This document shows positions 42,686 through 50,435 of a DNA stretch of 64,000 nt, piece after piece (the stretch's first letter is position 1; each line of letters opens with the position of its first letter). The translations under genes and the position numbers were made by a program. The notes beneath the pieces were generated by a model. That model had not been told where the DNA came from and searched no databases. It saw only the letters and a list, made by a program, of their open reading frames with translations. This stretch comes from Streptomyces sp. DHE7-1 (GTDB lineage Bacteria > Actinomycetota > Actinomycetes > Streptomycetales > Streptomycetaceae). The stretch is taken from assembly GCA_016432725.1 (NCBI GenBank), contig JACJDG010000003.1, positions 3,844,001 through 3,908,000 on the forward strand, written 5' to 3'.

Positions 42686-43018
42686 GTGGCCGGCACTCTG
42701 AAGAACGTGACCGACGACTCCTTCGAGCAGGACGTCCTCAAGAACGACAAGCCCGTCCTGGTGGACTTCTGGGCCGCCTGGTGCGGTCCCTGCCGCCAGA
42801 TCGCCCCGTCGCTGGAGGCGATCGCCGCCGAGTACGGCGACAAGATCGAGATCGTCAAGCTCAACATCGACGAGAACCCGGGTACGGCCGCCAAGTACGG
42901 CGTCATGTCCATCCCGACGCTGAACGTCTACCAGAGCGGCGAAGTCGCCAAGACGATCGTGGGCGCCAAGCCGAAGGCCGCCATCGTGCGGGACCTCGAG
43001 GAGTTCATCGCCGAGTAG
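42686..43018 (+). CDS. trxA: Thioredoxin
   Basis: The 110-residue thioredoxin has the active site Cys33-Gly-Pro-Cys36 in FWAAWCGPCRQIAP and the cis-proline loop MSIPTLNVYQSG. It reduces cytoplasmic disulfides using electrons from TrxB. AAGGAG before the GTG start is the ribosome site. The operon ends at the parS and hairpin that follow. Confidence 0.97.
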   Translation: MAGTLKNVTDDSFEQDVLKNDKPVLVDFWAAWCGPCRQIAPSLEAIAAEYGDKIEIVKLNIDENPGTAAKYGVMSIPTLNVYQSGEVAKTIVGAKPKAAIVRDLEEFIAE

Positions 43019-43048
43019 TCGGTAGGAGCCGTCGTACCGGCGGCGCAT

Positions 43049-43062
43049 GTTTCACGTGAAAC
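43049..43062. other. parS: parS site 10 (perfect)
   Basis: This is a perfect GTTTCACGTGAAAC, 30 bp past trxA and directly before a strong terminator hairpin. Confidence 0.93.
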
Positions 43063-43063
43063 A

Positions 43064-43097
43064 CGAATGGGCCAACCCCAACGGGTTGGCCCATTCG
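43064..43097. terminator. Strong bidirectional terminator after trxA
   Basis: CGAATGGGCCAACCC and GGGTTGGCCCATTCG form a perfect 15-bp stem with a 4-nt loop between convergent genes. Confidence 0.92.
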
Positions 43098-43128
43098 CAT
43101 GAGGTGAGCTTCGCTGACCGCGCGCCCG

Positions 43129-43744
43129 CTACAACGGTCGCAGTGCCGGCTCCTTCTGGACCGCACCCAGAAGGCGGTCCAGTGCCATCTCCACGTCTTC
43201 TTTCCAGGAGAGGGTCGAGCGAAGGTCCAACCGCATCCGGGGGTGCGTGGGGTGCTGCCGGACCGTCTTGAACCCCACGGCCAGGAGGTGGTCTGCGGGC
43301 AGCAGACAGGCCGGCTCCTTCCAGCGGGCGTCGCCGAACGCCTCGATCGCCTTGAAGCCGCGGCGCAGCAGATCCTTGGCGACCGTCTGGACCATCACCC
43401 GGCCCAGCCCCTGCCCCTGATAGCGGGCAGGATGAACGCCGTCATGAGCTGAACGGCGTCAGGGGAGAGCGGACTCGTGGGAAAGGCCGTGGAGCGCGGC
43501 ACGTAGGCCGGGGCGCGTAGAGCACGAAGCCGACGGGGATGTCGTCGACGTAGACCACCCGGCCGCACGATCCCCAGTCCAGCAGCACGGCGGAGATCCA
43601 GGATTCCTTCTCCAGTCCGGAGGTGCCGGCCTTTACCGCGGCCTCGCCGCTGACGGGATCCAGCTCCCAGAAGACACACGAGCGGCAGCGCCGGGGAAGG
43701 TCCTCAAGGTTGTCCAGCGTGAGCGGTACGAGCCGACGCCCCAT
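43129..43744 (-). pseudogene. GNAT-family acetyltransferase, two frameshifts as written
   Basis: Three frames read in turn make a complete protein of about 204 residues: MGRRLVPLTLDNL to GFVLYAP (first), YVPRSTAFPTSPLSPDAVQLMTAFIL (second, quoted in part as TAFPTSPLSPDAVQ) and YQGQGLGRVMVQTVAKDLLR to the end (third). The acetyl-CoA loop is Q-G-Q-G-L-G. The breaks are at the G runs 43510-43513 and 43425-43427 (C runs on the coding strand); each needs one added base. This gene sits between trxA and parB in Streptomyces. The substrate is unknown. Two lesions in one gene, both base losses, point to sequence error. Confidence 0.83.
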
Positions 43745-44055
43745 GAAAGCTGTTCCTCGCTTCCTTCGCCCGCCGCATCGCGAGCTGTCGTCAGGACGCT
43801 CCGTCTCCTGAGCAGGCTGCCGACGAATCCGCCGACCACCCCGATGCCCAGGCCCGCGCTCACCCATCCGGTGCGGCTCATCGATCGCATGGCCCCTGTC
43901 TCCCCACTCAGAGATCCGCCAGGTGGATGCGCCATACCCACACGCATCGTATCCACGATGCGATTGCCTCGATACCGCCTCAAAGCAAAGAGCGGACCGC
44001 CTTCCGGTACCACCGGACGCCGTCCGCTCTTCAGCTCACTGGGCAGGAGTGACGA
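43745..44055. other. Gap between parB and the GNAT gene
   Basis: About 311 bp hold no secure gene. On the minus strand a frame from ATG 43890 (MRSMSRTGWVSAGLGIGVVGG) has one glycine-rich hydrophobic stretch but then overlaps the GNAT gene by more than 100 bp, so I do not call it. An inverted repeat (GAGCGGAC ... GTCCGCTC, 43991-44033) just past the parB stop is a probable terminator. Confidence 0.4.
43991..44033 (-). terminator. Probable terminator after parB
   Basis: AGAGCGGACCGCC-like and GGCGTCCGCTCT-like arms pair imperfectly with a loop of about 18 nt, 23 bp past the parB stop on the minus strand. Confidence 0.5.
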
Positions 44056-45152
44056 TCAGTCGTCGGCTCCGTCGGCCGCGCTCTCCTGCAGGCTCTGCTG
44101 GAGGGCCAGGCGCTCTCCGGGAGCGAGCGTGTTCAGAATCCGTTCGAGGTCCTCCGGGGAGGCGAACTCCACGGTGATCTTGCCCTTCTTCTGGCCCAGC
44201 TCGACCTTCACCCGCGTCTCGAAGCGGTCCGACAGCCGCGTCGCCAGCTCGTTGAACGCCGGGGAGACGCGCCCCCAGCCCGAGGGCCCTTGGACCGCGA
44301 AGCCTTCTGGGGCCGGGACCCCATCAGCGTCACGATCTCCTCAACGGCCCGAACGGACAGCCCCTCCGCCACGATGCGGTGAGCGAGCCGGTCCTGCTCC
44401 TCCGAGTCCTCGACGGACAGCAGGGCTCGGGCGTGGCCGGCCGAGAGAACACCGGCGGCCACCCGCTTCTGCACGGCGGGCGAGAGCCTCAGCAGACGCA
44501 GCGTGTTGGAGACCTGCGGACGCGAACGCCCGATGCGGTCGGCCAGCTGGTCATGGGTGCAGTTGAAGTCCTTCAGGAGCTGGTCGTAGGCGGCCGCCTC
44601 TTCCAGCGGGTTCAGCTGCGCGCGGTGCAGGTTCTCCAGCAGCGCGTCGAGAAGCAGCTTCTCGTCGTCGGTGGCCCGGACAATCGCCGGGATGGCCTCG
44701 AGGCCGGCCTCACGGCAGGCACGCCAGCGCCGCTCACCCATGATCAGCTCGTAGCGGGCGGGCCCGAGCTGCCGAACGACGACGGGCTGGAGGAGACCGA
44801 CCTCCCTGATGGAGGTGATCAGCTCGTGGAGCGCGTCCTCGTCGAAGACCTCACGCGGCTGGCGCGGGTTCGGCGTGATGGAGTCCAGGGGAAGCTCAGC
44901 GAAGTGAGCCCCCACCGGGGGCGCGGGCGTTTCCGCGGCTGGGATCGCCGTGGGCTCCTCTGTTTCATGTGAAACAGACGGCAGCGTGGCCACCTTCGCC
45001 GCGGCGACCCCTCGGTCCGACAGCAGCGGTACCGCGGCCGGAGAAGTGGAAGCCTGGCTCCCCCTCGCGGCCGGAGCCGGCTCCTTCTCGGTCGGGGCAG
45101 CAGGGATCAGTGCGCCGAGCCCACGGCCCAGCCCCCTCCGTCGCTCGCTCAC
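44056..45152 (-). pseudogene. parB: Chromosome-partitioning protein ParB, frameshifted as written
   Basis: ParB is the CTP-dependent clamp that loads at parS and organises the origin region. From GTG 45152 the frame gives RRRGLGRGLGALIP (ParA-contact tail), the CTP/parS N-terminal domain (ITPNPRQPREVFDEDALHEL, GERRWRACREAGLEAIPAIV) and the helix-turn-helix (DQLADRIGRSRPQVSNTLRLL). After SRSKGPRAGG the frame breaks at the C run 44272-44276. One more base restores the dimerisation domain (RVSPAFNELATRLSDRFETRV) ending at the TGA at 44056-44058. The intact remainder and thirteen parS sites nearby argue for a sequencing slip. Start overlaps the parA stop. Confidence 0.9.
44962..44975. other. parS: parS-like site 11 (one mismatch), within parB
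   Basis: GTTTCATGTGAAAC differs at one central base from parS and lies inside the 5' third of parB. The central CG is lost, so ParB affinity may be much weaker. Confidence 0.6.
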
Positions 45153-46222
45153 TGGATGCCCTCCACCATGTTCGGATCGTTCTGGGCGCCGATGTGGGCC
45201 TGGCTGGCGTCGTAGCTGACGCCAATGCCCCTCAGCGCGATTTCTCGGGCGGCCTCAAGGTAGGACAGGGCGCCGCTCGATCCAGGATCGTAGGTCAGCA
45301 CCGTCTGCCCGTAGCTCGGCGCCTCGGAGATTCGGACCGAGCGGGGAATGCTCGTCCGCAGTACCTCGTCACCGAAGTGGGTGCGCACCTCTTCCGCGAC
45401 CTGCGAGGCGAGACGCGTCCGACCGTCGTACATGGTGAGCAGGATGGTCGACACATGCAGGGTCGGGTTGAGGTGGCCTCGTACCAGGTCGACATTGCGC
45501 AGCAGCTGTCCCAGTCCCTCCAGCGCGTAGTACTCGCACTGGATGGGGATGAGGACCTCCTGGCCGGCGACGAGCGCGTTGACGGTCAGCAGACCCAGCG
45601 ACGGCGGGCAGTCGATGAGGACGTAGTCCAGCGGCTGCTCATAAGCCTGGATCGCCCGCTGCAGCCGGCTCTCCCGGGCCACCAGGGAGACCAGTTCGAT
45701 CTCCGCACCGGCGAGATCGATGGTGGCGGGAGCACAGAAGAGGCCTTCGACGTCCGGCACGGGCTGGACGACATCGGCGAGAGGCTTGCTCTCGACCAGG
45801 ACGTCGTAGATCGAGGGAACCTCGGCGTGGTGGTCGATCCCCAGCGCGGTGGAAGCGTTGCCCTGCGGGTCGAGGTCGATCACCAGGACGCGGCCGCCGT
45901 GCAGAGCCAGCGAAGCGGCGAGGTTGACGGTCGTCGTCGTCTTGCCGACGCCGCCCTTCTGGTTGGCGACCACGATGACTCGGGTCTGCTCGGGTCGCGG
46001 CAGGCCTTCACCGGCTCGCCCCAGAGCTTCCACCGCCAGCTGGGCAGCACGACCGATGGGAGTGTCGTCCATCGGGGGCGGTGTTTCACGTGAAACATCC
46101 GCCCCCATCGACTCGGTACGGGGACCGGGGACCGGATCGGTCATCGGTCCCGCGATGTTGGCGTCGGACCGCAAGGATTCACTCTCCTCGACTTCAGGCT
46201 CGCAATGAACAGAGCCTCCCAT
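45149..46222 (-). CDS. parA: Chromosome-partitioning ATPase ParA
   Basis: The 357-residue reading (ATG 46222) has a disordered leader and the Walker-type ATPase with the deviant P-loop KGGVGKTTTTVNLAASLA, DLDPQGNASTALGI, the switch segment LIDCPPSLGLLTVNAL and the C-terminal EAPSYGQTVLTYDPGSSGA. ParA moves ParB-origin complexes, in Streptomyces along growing hyphae and before sporulation septation. A longer frame from GTG 46396 begins exactly on a parS site; I prefer 46222 because it matches the usual length. The stop overlaps parB (GTGA). Confidence 0.93.
   Translation of the reverse strand: MGGSVHCEPEVEESESLRSDANIAGPMTDPVPGPRTESMGADVSRETPPPMDDTPIGRAAQLAVEALGRAGEGLPRPEQTRVIVVANQKGGVGKTTTTVNLAASLALHGGRVLVIDLDPQGNASTALGIDHHAEVPSIYDVLVESKPLADVVQPVPDVEGLFCAPATIDLAGAEIELVSLVARESRLQRAIQAYEQPLDYVLIDCPPSLGLLTVNALVAGQEVLIPIQCEYYALEGLGQLLRNVDLVRGHLNPTLHVSTILLTMYDGRTRLASQVAEEVRTHFGDEVLRTSIPRSVRISEAPSYGQTVLTYDPGSSGALSYLEAAREIALRGIGVSYDASQAHIGAQNDPNMVEGIQ
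46083..46096. other. parS: parS site 12 (perfect), within parA
   Basis: This is a perfect GTTTCACGTGAAAC inside the parA leader region, encoding VSRET in the ParA frame. Confidence 0.94.
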
Positions 46223-46276
46223 GCCTTCGGGGTCGTGAACCAGTGAGGCCTGTTGTTCTGTGGAGAAATCCACCTC

Positions 46277-46285
46277 TGTGGACAA
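46277..46285 (-). other. Isolated perfect DnaA box upstream of parA
   Basis: TGTGGACAA is the reverse of the consensus TTGTCCACA. It lies 55 bp before the preferred parA start, with a second partial box (AATCCACC) beside it. Confidence 0.6.
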
Positions 46286-46380
46286 CTCCGCTGCCTTTCC
46301 GAGTGAACCGAGAGGCTTGCGATCACGAGGTTCGGCCGCAGCGCGGCCCCTACTGATGATGCCGTGCAGCAGTGAGCGAC

Positions 46381-46394
46381 GTTTCACGTGAAAC
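46381..46394. other. parS: parS site 13 (perfect), parA upstream region
   Basis: This is a perfect GTTTCACGTGAAAC about 160 bp before the preferred parA start and overlapping an alternative GTG start (46394-46396). ParB bound here could affect parAB transcription. Confidence 0.93.
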
Positions 46395-46509
46395 ACGATG
46401 CACAGCTACAGCGACCGGATCTTCGCGACACTCCGGCTTGCACGGGTTTGGCAGCTTGGGTGGAGTACGTCTCGTTCTCAGTACGACCCCGAGACGTCAC
46501 CCCCAAGAG

Positions 46510-47226
46510 TCAGCGACGTCGCCGTGCCCGTCCCGTTCGAGCGGCCTTGGCTCGCTTGGCGGCGAACCGCACACCGCCGGGGCTCTCACCGACCTCCACC
46601 CGGACCACAGTGGATGGCGGATCCACCACGCCGTCACCGACATGAAGGATTGACGTCGACACCGCACCGAGCTTACTGAGGGCCGTCGCGGCCGACTTCA
46701 GCTCCTCCTCGGCGGTGTCCCCCTTGAGGGCGAGCATCTCGCCGTAGGGACGCAGCAGGGGGATACCCCAGGTGGCCAGCCGGTCCAGCGGAGCCACGGC
46801 ACGGGCGGTCACCACATGGACCGGTGGCAGCTTGCCCATGACCTCCTCGGCCCGGCCGCGCACCACCGTGACGTGGTCCAGGCCCAGCAGCTCGACCACC
46901 TCGGTCAGGAAGTTGGTCCGCCGCAGCAGGGGCTCCAGCAGGGTGATGTTCAGGTCGTTCCGCACCAGGGCCAGCGGGATACCCGGCAGGCCGGCTCCGG
47001 AGCCGACGTCGCACACCGTCACCCCCTCAGGAACCGCCTCCGAGAGGACCGCGCAGTTCAGCAGATGCCGTTCCCACAGGCGGGGCACTTCGCGCGGGCC
47101 GATCAGGCCACGCTGCACCCCCGCCTCGGCGAGCAGCTCCGCATAGCGAACCGCATCGGCGAAGCGCTCACCGAACACTTCCCGCGCCTGTTCGGGCGCG
47201 GGGGGAAGCTCCGCTGCCTCCGTCAC
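46510..47226 (-). CDS. rsmG: 16S rRNA (guanine-N7) methyltransferase RsmG (GidB)
   Basis: The 238-residue SAM-dependent enzyme has the motif CDVGSGAGLPGIPLALVR (SAM loop), LLEPLLRRTNFLTEV and TARAVAPLDRLATW. It methylates G527 of 16S rRNA; loss gives low-level streptomycin resistance in Streptomyces. The GTG at 47226 matches the usual start (VTEAAELPP). It lies in the conserved rpmH-rnpA-yidD-yidC-jag-rsmG-parA-parB order. Confidence 0.95.
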   Translation of the reverse strand: MTEAAELPPAPEQAREVFGERFADAVRYAELLAEAGVQRGLIGPREVPRLWERHLLNCAVLSEAVPEGVTVCDVGSGAGLPGIPLALVRNDLNITLLEPLLRRTNFLTEVVELLGLDHVTVVRGRAEEVMGKLPPVHVVTARAVAPLDRLATWGIPLLRPYGEMLALKGDTAEEELKSAATALSKLGAVSTSILHVGDGVVDPPSTVVRVEVGESPGGVRFAAKRAKAARTGRARRRR

Positions 47227-47295
47227 GGGGACCGTCCTTCCGTACAGCGCCGGGCTTCGTGCACCGGCCACCAGAACTACCAGGCTGACAAAGTT

Positions 47296-47323
47296 CGGCC
47301 CCGTCTGCAGGCAGACGGGGCCG
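47296..47323 (-). terminator. Hairpin between jag and rsmG
   Basis: CGGCCCCGTCTGC and GCAGACGGGGCCG form a perfect 13-bp stem 19 bp past the jag stop. It may end or attenuate the rpmH-to-jag transcript before rsmG. Confidence 0.75.
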
Positions 47324-47341
47324 TAAAACGAGAGGGGCCGA

Positions 47342-47854
47342 TCAGGCGGGCAGTACGACGACGAAGCGCTGCGGCTCCTCGCCCTCGGACTCACTGCGCA
47401 GCCCTGCGGTCTTGACCGCGTCGTGCACGACCTTGCGCTCGAACGGCGTCATCGGCTTGAGCTTCACCGGCTCGCCCGTGCTCTTGACCTCGGCGGCGGC
47501 CTTGGCGCCCAGCTCCGACAGCTCGGCGCGCTTATTGGCCCGGTAGCCCGCGATGTCCAGCATCAGCCGACTGCGGTCACCGGTCTCCCGGTGCACGGCC
47601 AGGCGCGTGAGCTCCTGAAGAGCCTCGAGCACCTCGCCGTCCCGGCCGACCAGCTTCTGCAGGTCACGGGTGCCGGCGTCGCTGATGATCGACACAGAGG
47701 CGCGGTCGGCCTCGACGTCCATGTCGATGTCGCCGTCGAGGTCGGCGATGTCGAGCAGGCCCTCCAGGTAGTCCGCCGCGATCTCGCCCTCCTGCTCCAG
47801 GCGGGTCAGGGTGTCTGCACCCTCGGCAGCGGCGGAGGTGGTGCCTTCCGTCAC
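47342..47854 (-). CDS. jag: RNA-binding protein Jag (KhpB)
   Basis: The 170-residue protein has a KH domain (about residues 30-100, IISDAGTRDLQKLVGRDGEVLEALQEL) and a C-terminal R3H domain (RLMLDIAGYRANKRAELS and MTPFERKVVHDAVK). It binds RNA and in other bacteria works with KhpA in cell-elongation control. The GTG start lies 15 bp after the yidC stop in the same operon. Confidence 0.93.
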   Translation of the reverse strand: MTEGTTSAAAEGADTLTRLEQEGEIAADYLEGLLDIADLDGDIDMDVEADRASVSIISDAGTRDLQKLVGRDGEVLEALQELTRLAVHRETGDRSRLMLDIAGYRANKRAELSELGAKAAAEVKSTGEPVKLKPMTPFERKVVHDAVKTAGLRSESEGEEPQRFVVVLPA

Positions 47855-47869
47855 GGGATGGGCTCCTTC

Positions 47870-49144
47870 TTACTTCTTGGACGGGGACTTGGGCCGCTGC
47901 GGGCCACCCTTGCGCTGCCCGGACTGGGCCTTGCTGCGGGTGCCGGAGCCGGGCTTCTGGGGCTGCTTGGCAGCAGTGGGCTTGACGTCGTCCTGCGGCT
48001 CGTCGGTGGACTTCTCCAGCGAGGGCCCCTCGTCCGTCTGCTTGGTCGGGCCGGACTGACGCTGAGCCTTGCTCTGGCGCTTGGGCTGCTGACGCCGCAC
48101 GGCGGTGGCGGTGGCGGTCGTCGTACCGTCCTCGGCCTGTGCCAGGGCCTGGCTCTCGCTCTTCACCACGGTGCCGTCGGCCTGGGCCGCGAGGCCCGCC
48201 TTGGTCAGGCCGTTGATGAACTTGCGCTCGGACTCGTTGCGGTCGCGGCCCTTGGCGACGATCGCCTTGACGATCGTCTTCTCGCTGCGGCGGCGGATCT
48301 TGCCGTGCTGGGTGACGTGCTTGGTCAGCCGCTCGAGGTAGGCGGCCTGCGCCTTGGAACCCGGGGTCGGGTTGTTGTGGATGACGTACATCTGCTGGCC
48401 CATGGTCCACACGTTGGTGGTCAGCCAGTAGATGAGGACACCGACCGGGAAGTTGATACCGAAGACGGCGAACATGATGGGGAAGACGTACATCAGCATC
48501 TTCTGCTGCTGCATGAACGGCGTCTTCACCGTGGTGTCGACGTTCTTCGTCATCAGCTGGCGCTGCGTGTAGAACTGCGACGCCGACATCATGACGATCA
48601 TGACCACGGTCACGACGCGGACGTCGGTGACCGAGGCGCCCAGGGCCTCGATCGTGCTGGCGCTGTCCTTGAACTTCGCGGCCAGCGGGGCACCGAAGAT
48701 GTGCGCCTTACGGGCGCTCTCCAGCAGCGACGCGTTGATGACGCCGATGGTCTGGCCCGAGGCGATGCCGTTGAGCACGTGATACAGGGCGAAGAAGAAC
48801 GGCGACTGCGCCAGGATGGGAAGGCACGAGGAGAGCGGGTTGGTACCCGACTCCTTGTACAGCTTCATCATCTCTTCGGACTGGCGCTGCTTGTCGTTCT
48901 TGTAGCGCTCCTGGATCTTCTTCATCTCGGGCTGGAGCGTCTGCATGGCCCGGGTCGCCTTGATCTGCTTCACGAAGAGCGGGATCAGGCAGATGCGGAT
49001 CAGGATCACCAGGGACACGATGGACAGGCCCCAGGCCCATCCGGTGTCAGGGCCGAAGATGGCGCCGTACACCGTGTGGAACTGGACGATGACCCACGAG
49101 ACGGGTGTCGTGATGAAGCTGAAAAGACTGGCAATCGTGTCCAC
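47870..49144 (-). CDS. yidC: Membrane protein insertase YidC
   Basis: The 424-residue Oxa1/YidC insertase has five membrane helices, beginning with FITTPVSWVIVQFHTVYGAIF, the cytoplasmic coiled hairpin EMKKIQERYKNDKQRQSEEMMKLYKE, and the segments PILAQSPFFFALYHVL and PVGVLIYWLTTNVWTMGQQM. It lacks the large periplasmic domain of Gram-negative YidC, as expected for an actinomycete. The C-terminal about 90 residues are Lys/Arg/Gln-rich and may bind ribosomes. GTG start, 3 bp after yidD. Confidence 0.96.
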   Translation of the reverse strand: MDTIASLFSFITTPVSWVIVQFHTVYGAIFGPDTGWAWGLSIVSLVILIRICLIPLFVKQIKATRAMQTLQPEMKKIQERYKNDKQRQSEEMMKLYKESGTNPLSSCLPILAQSPFFFALYHVLNGIASGQTIGVINASLLESARKAHIFGAPLAAKFKDSASTIEALGASVTDVRVVTVVMIVMMSASQFYTQRQLMTKNVDTTVKTPFMQQQKMLMYVFPIMFAVFGINFPVGVLIYWLTTNVWTMGQQMYVIHNNPTPGSKAQAAYLERLTKHVTQHGKIRRRSEKTIVKAIVAKGRDRNESERKFINGLTKAGLAAQADGTVVKSESQALAQAEDGTTTATATAVRRQQPKRQSKAQRQSGPTKQTDEGPSLEKSTDEPQDDVKPTAAKQPQKPGSGTRSKAQSGQRKGGPQRPKSPSKK

Positions 49145-49147
49145 TAA

Positions 49148-49513
49148 TCATGCTCCTTGGGCATGGGACGAAGTCTCTGCGGCCGGGCTCGAGGAGAGCT
49201 CGGATCGAGTCCTCTCCTCGGTGGCCGGTTCGGCGGCGGAGGTTCCGCCCTTGCGTGCGCGCCAAGCGTTGCGCAGCATTTCGTGCCACCGCGGGCGCTT
49301 GCGCGGCGGGACATGGTCCACACCGCCGAGCGACCACGGATTGCACCGGAGGATGCGCCAGGCGGTGAGTGCCGTTCCCTTGATCGCACCGTGCCGGTCG
49401 ATGGCCGTGTAGCCATAGTGGGAGCACGACGGGTAGTACTTGCACACCGGCCCAAGGAGTGGACTGATCGTCCACTGGTACAGCTTGATCAGGGCCAGCA
49501 GTGGGTACTTCAT
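49148..49513 (-). CDS. yidD: Membrane protein insertion efficiency factor YidD
   Basis: The 121-residue protein starts with an amphipathic helix and the family core LIKLYQWTISPLLGPVCKYYPSCSHYGYTAI (quoted in part: YPSCSHYGYTAI), followed by RILRCNPWSLGGVDHVP. It aids YidC-dependent insertion. The C-terminal extension is polar and Glu/Ser-rich. Its ATG overlaps the rnpA stop by 3 bp. Confidence 0.94.
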   Translation of the reverse strand: MKYPLLALIKLYQWTISPLLGPVCKYYPSCSHYGYTAIDRHGAIKGTALTAWRILRCNPWSLGGVDHVPPRKRPRWHEMLRNAWRARKGGTSAAEPATEERTRSELSSSPAAETSSHAQGA

Positions 49514-49881
49514 CGCGCGCCCCCTCCCAGCAGCCGCTCCACGGCGGCATCCAGGTCTCGGGCCAGCTGTGCGTGGTCTGCGTCGCCCGCTCCGGGCAGC
49601 GCTCGTACGACTACCAGGCTACCGGGGGGAAAAACAGCGACTCGGTCACGCATCAGGTGGCGCAGTCTGCGCTTGACTTGGTTGCGCACGACCGCTCCAC
49701 CCACTGCCTTGCTCACGACGAAACCCGCACGCGTCGGGGGAGCGCTCTCCCCAGGCGCGTGCGGGTCCGTGGCACCGCTACGAAAGTGGACGACGAGGGT
49801 CGGGCGACCGGCCCGGCGACCTCGTCGTACCGCGGTCGCGAAATCCTCGCGCCGCCTCAGCCGGTTCTCGGTGGGCAGCAC
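49510..49881 (-). CDS. rnpA: Ribonuclease P protein component
   Basis: The 123-residue protein has the start LPTENRLRRREDFATAVRRGRR and the RNR motif in VVRNQVKRRLRHLMRD, which contacts RNase P RNA and precursor tRNA. The GTG start at 49881 gives VLPTENRL, the standard N-terminus. It follows rpmH by 20 bp and is coupled to yidD. Confidence 0.95.
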   Translation of the reverse strand: MLPTENRLRRREDFATAVRRGRRAGRPTLVVHFRSGATDPHAPGESAPPTRAGFVVSKAVGGAVVRNQVKRRLRHLMRDRVAVFPPGSLVVVRALPGAGDADHAQLARDLDAAVERLLGGGAR

Positions 49882-49901
49882 GACGTCATGACCTGATCGA
49901 A

Positions 49902-50039
49902 TCAGGCGGACAGGCTGGCGCGACCCTTGCTGCGGCGGTTCGCGAGAATCGCGCGGCCGGCACGGGTGCGCATCCGCAGGCGGAAGCCGTGGGTCTTCGC
50001 GCGACGACGGTTGTTCGGCTGGAAGGTGCGCTTGCTCAC
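49902..50039 (-). CDS. rpmH: 50S ribosomal protein L34
   Basis: A 45-residue basic protein reads MSKRTFQPNNRRRAKTHGF at its start and ends RSKGRASLSA. This is bL34. It starts at GTG 50039 and heads the rpmH-rnpA-yidD-yidC-jag operon, transcribed away from dnaA. It is a short gene easily missed by length filters. Confidence 0.96.
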   Translation of the reverse strand: MSKRTFQPNNRRRAKTHGFRLRMRTRAGRAILANRRSKGRASLSA

Positions 50040-50435
50040 TCGGGGGCTCCAGAGAAAATCGGTAGTGGCGGGGTGCCGTCCTGGCTGTCACCGTGCGCCC
50101 ACGAGTAGCTCGCGTCACGCCCGAGTGCACCGCTTCCCGATCACCTGCTAGTGATCTGTGCCCATCGGAGGCAGGCGGCAGCAGCCATCGACAACTCGAC
50201 CTGGTTACGGTACGCGGGGCTGCGCCATTCGGTCAAACCAGCAGTCAGGAGGGACACTGTCCACAGGCTGGGGACAACAACTTGAACCCTACCCGCCGCG
50301 CTGACTACCGTGGCTGAACTCCGATTCGTTCCCTTGTCCCCGCCCGAGCGGGATCGCCCCACCTTCCACCCGATCTTCATCCCGAACCCCGTCCCCGAAC
50401 CACACGTTCGTGGGACCTGCGAGAGAGCGTGCCCT
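50040..50435. promoter_or_regulatory. dnaA: rpmH-dnaA intergenic region with DnaA boxes and dnaA promoter
   Basis: This 396-bp gap carries divergent promoters. CTGTCCACA (50257-50265) and, on the other strand, TGGGGACAA (50269-50277) are two DnaA-box-like 9-mers 3 bp apart, as described for autoregulation of dnaA in S. lividans. TTGAAC (50282-50287) and TACCGT (50306-50311) with an 18-bp spacer form a plausible dnaA promoter immediately beside them. The frame upstream of GTG 50436 is read through but is not counted as coding. Confidence 0.7.

Noticed and set aside
43633..43890. Possible small membrane protein upstream of the GNAT gene
   Set aside because: Only one weak hydrophobic stretch, and it would overlap the GNAT gene by more than 100 bp in another frame.
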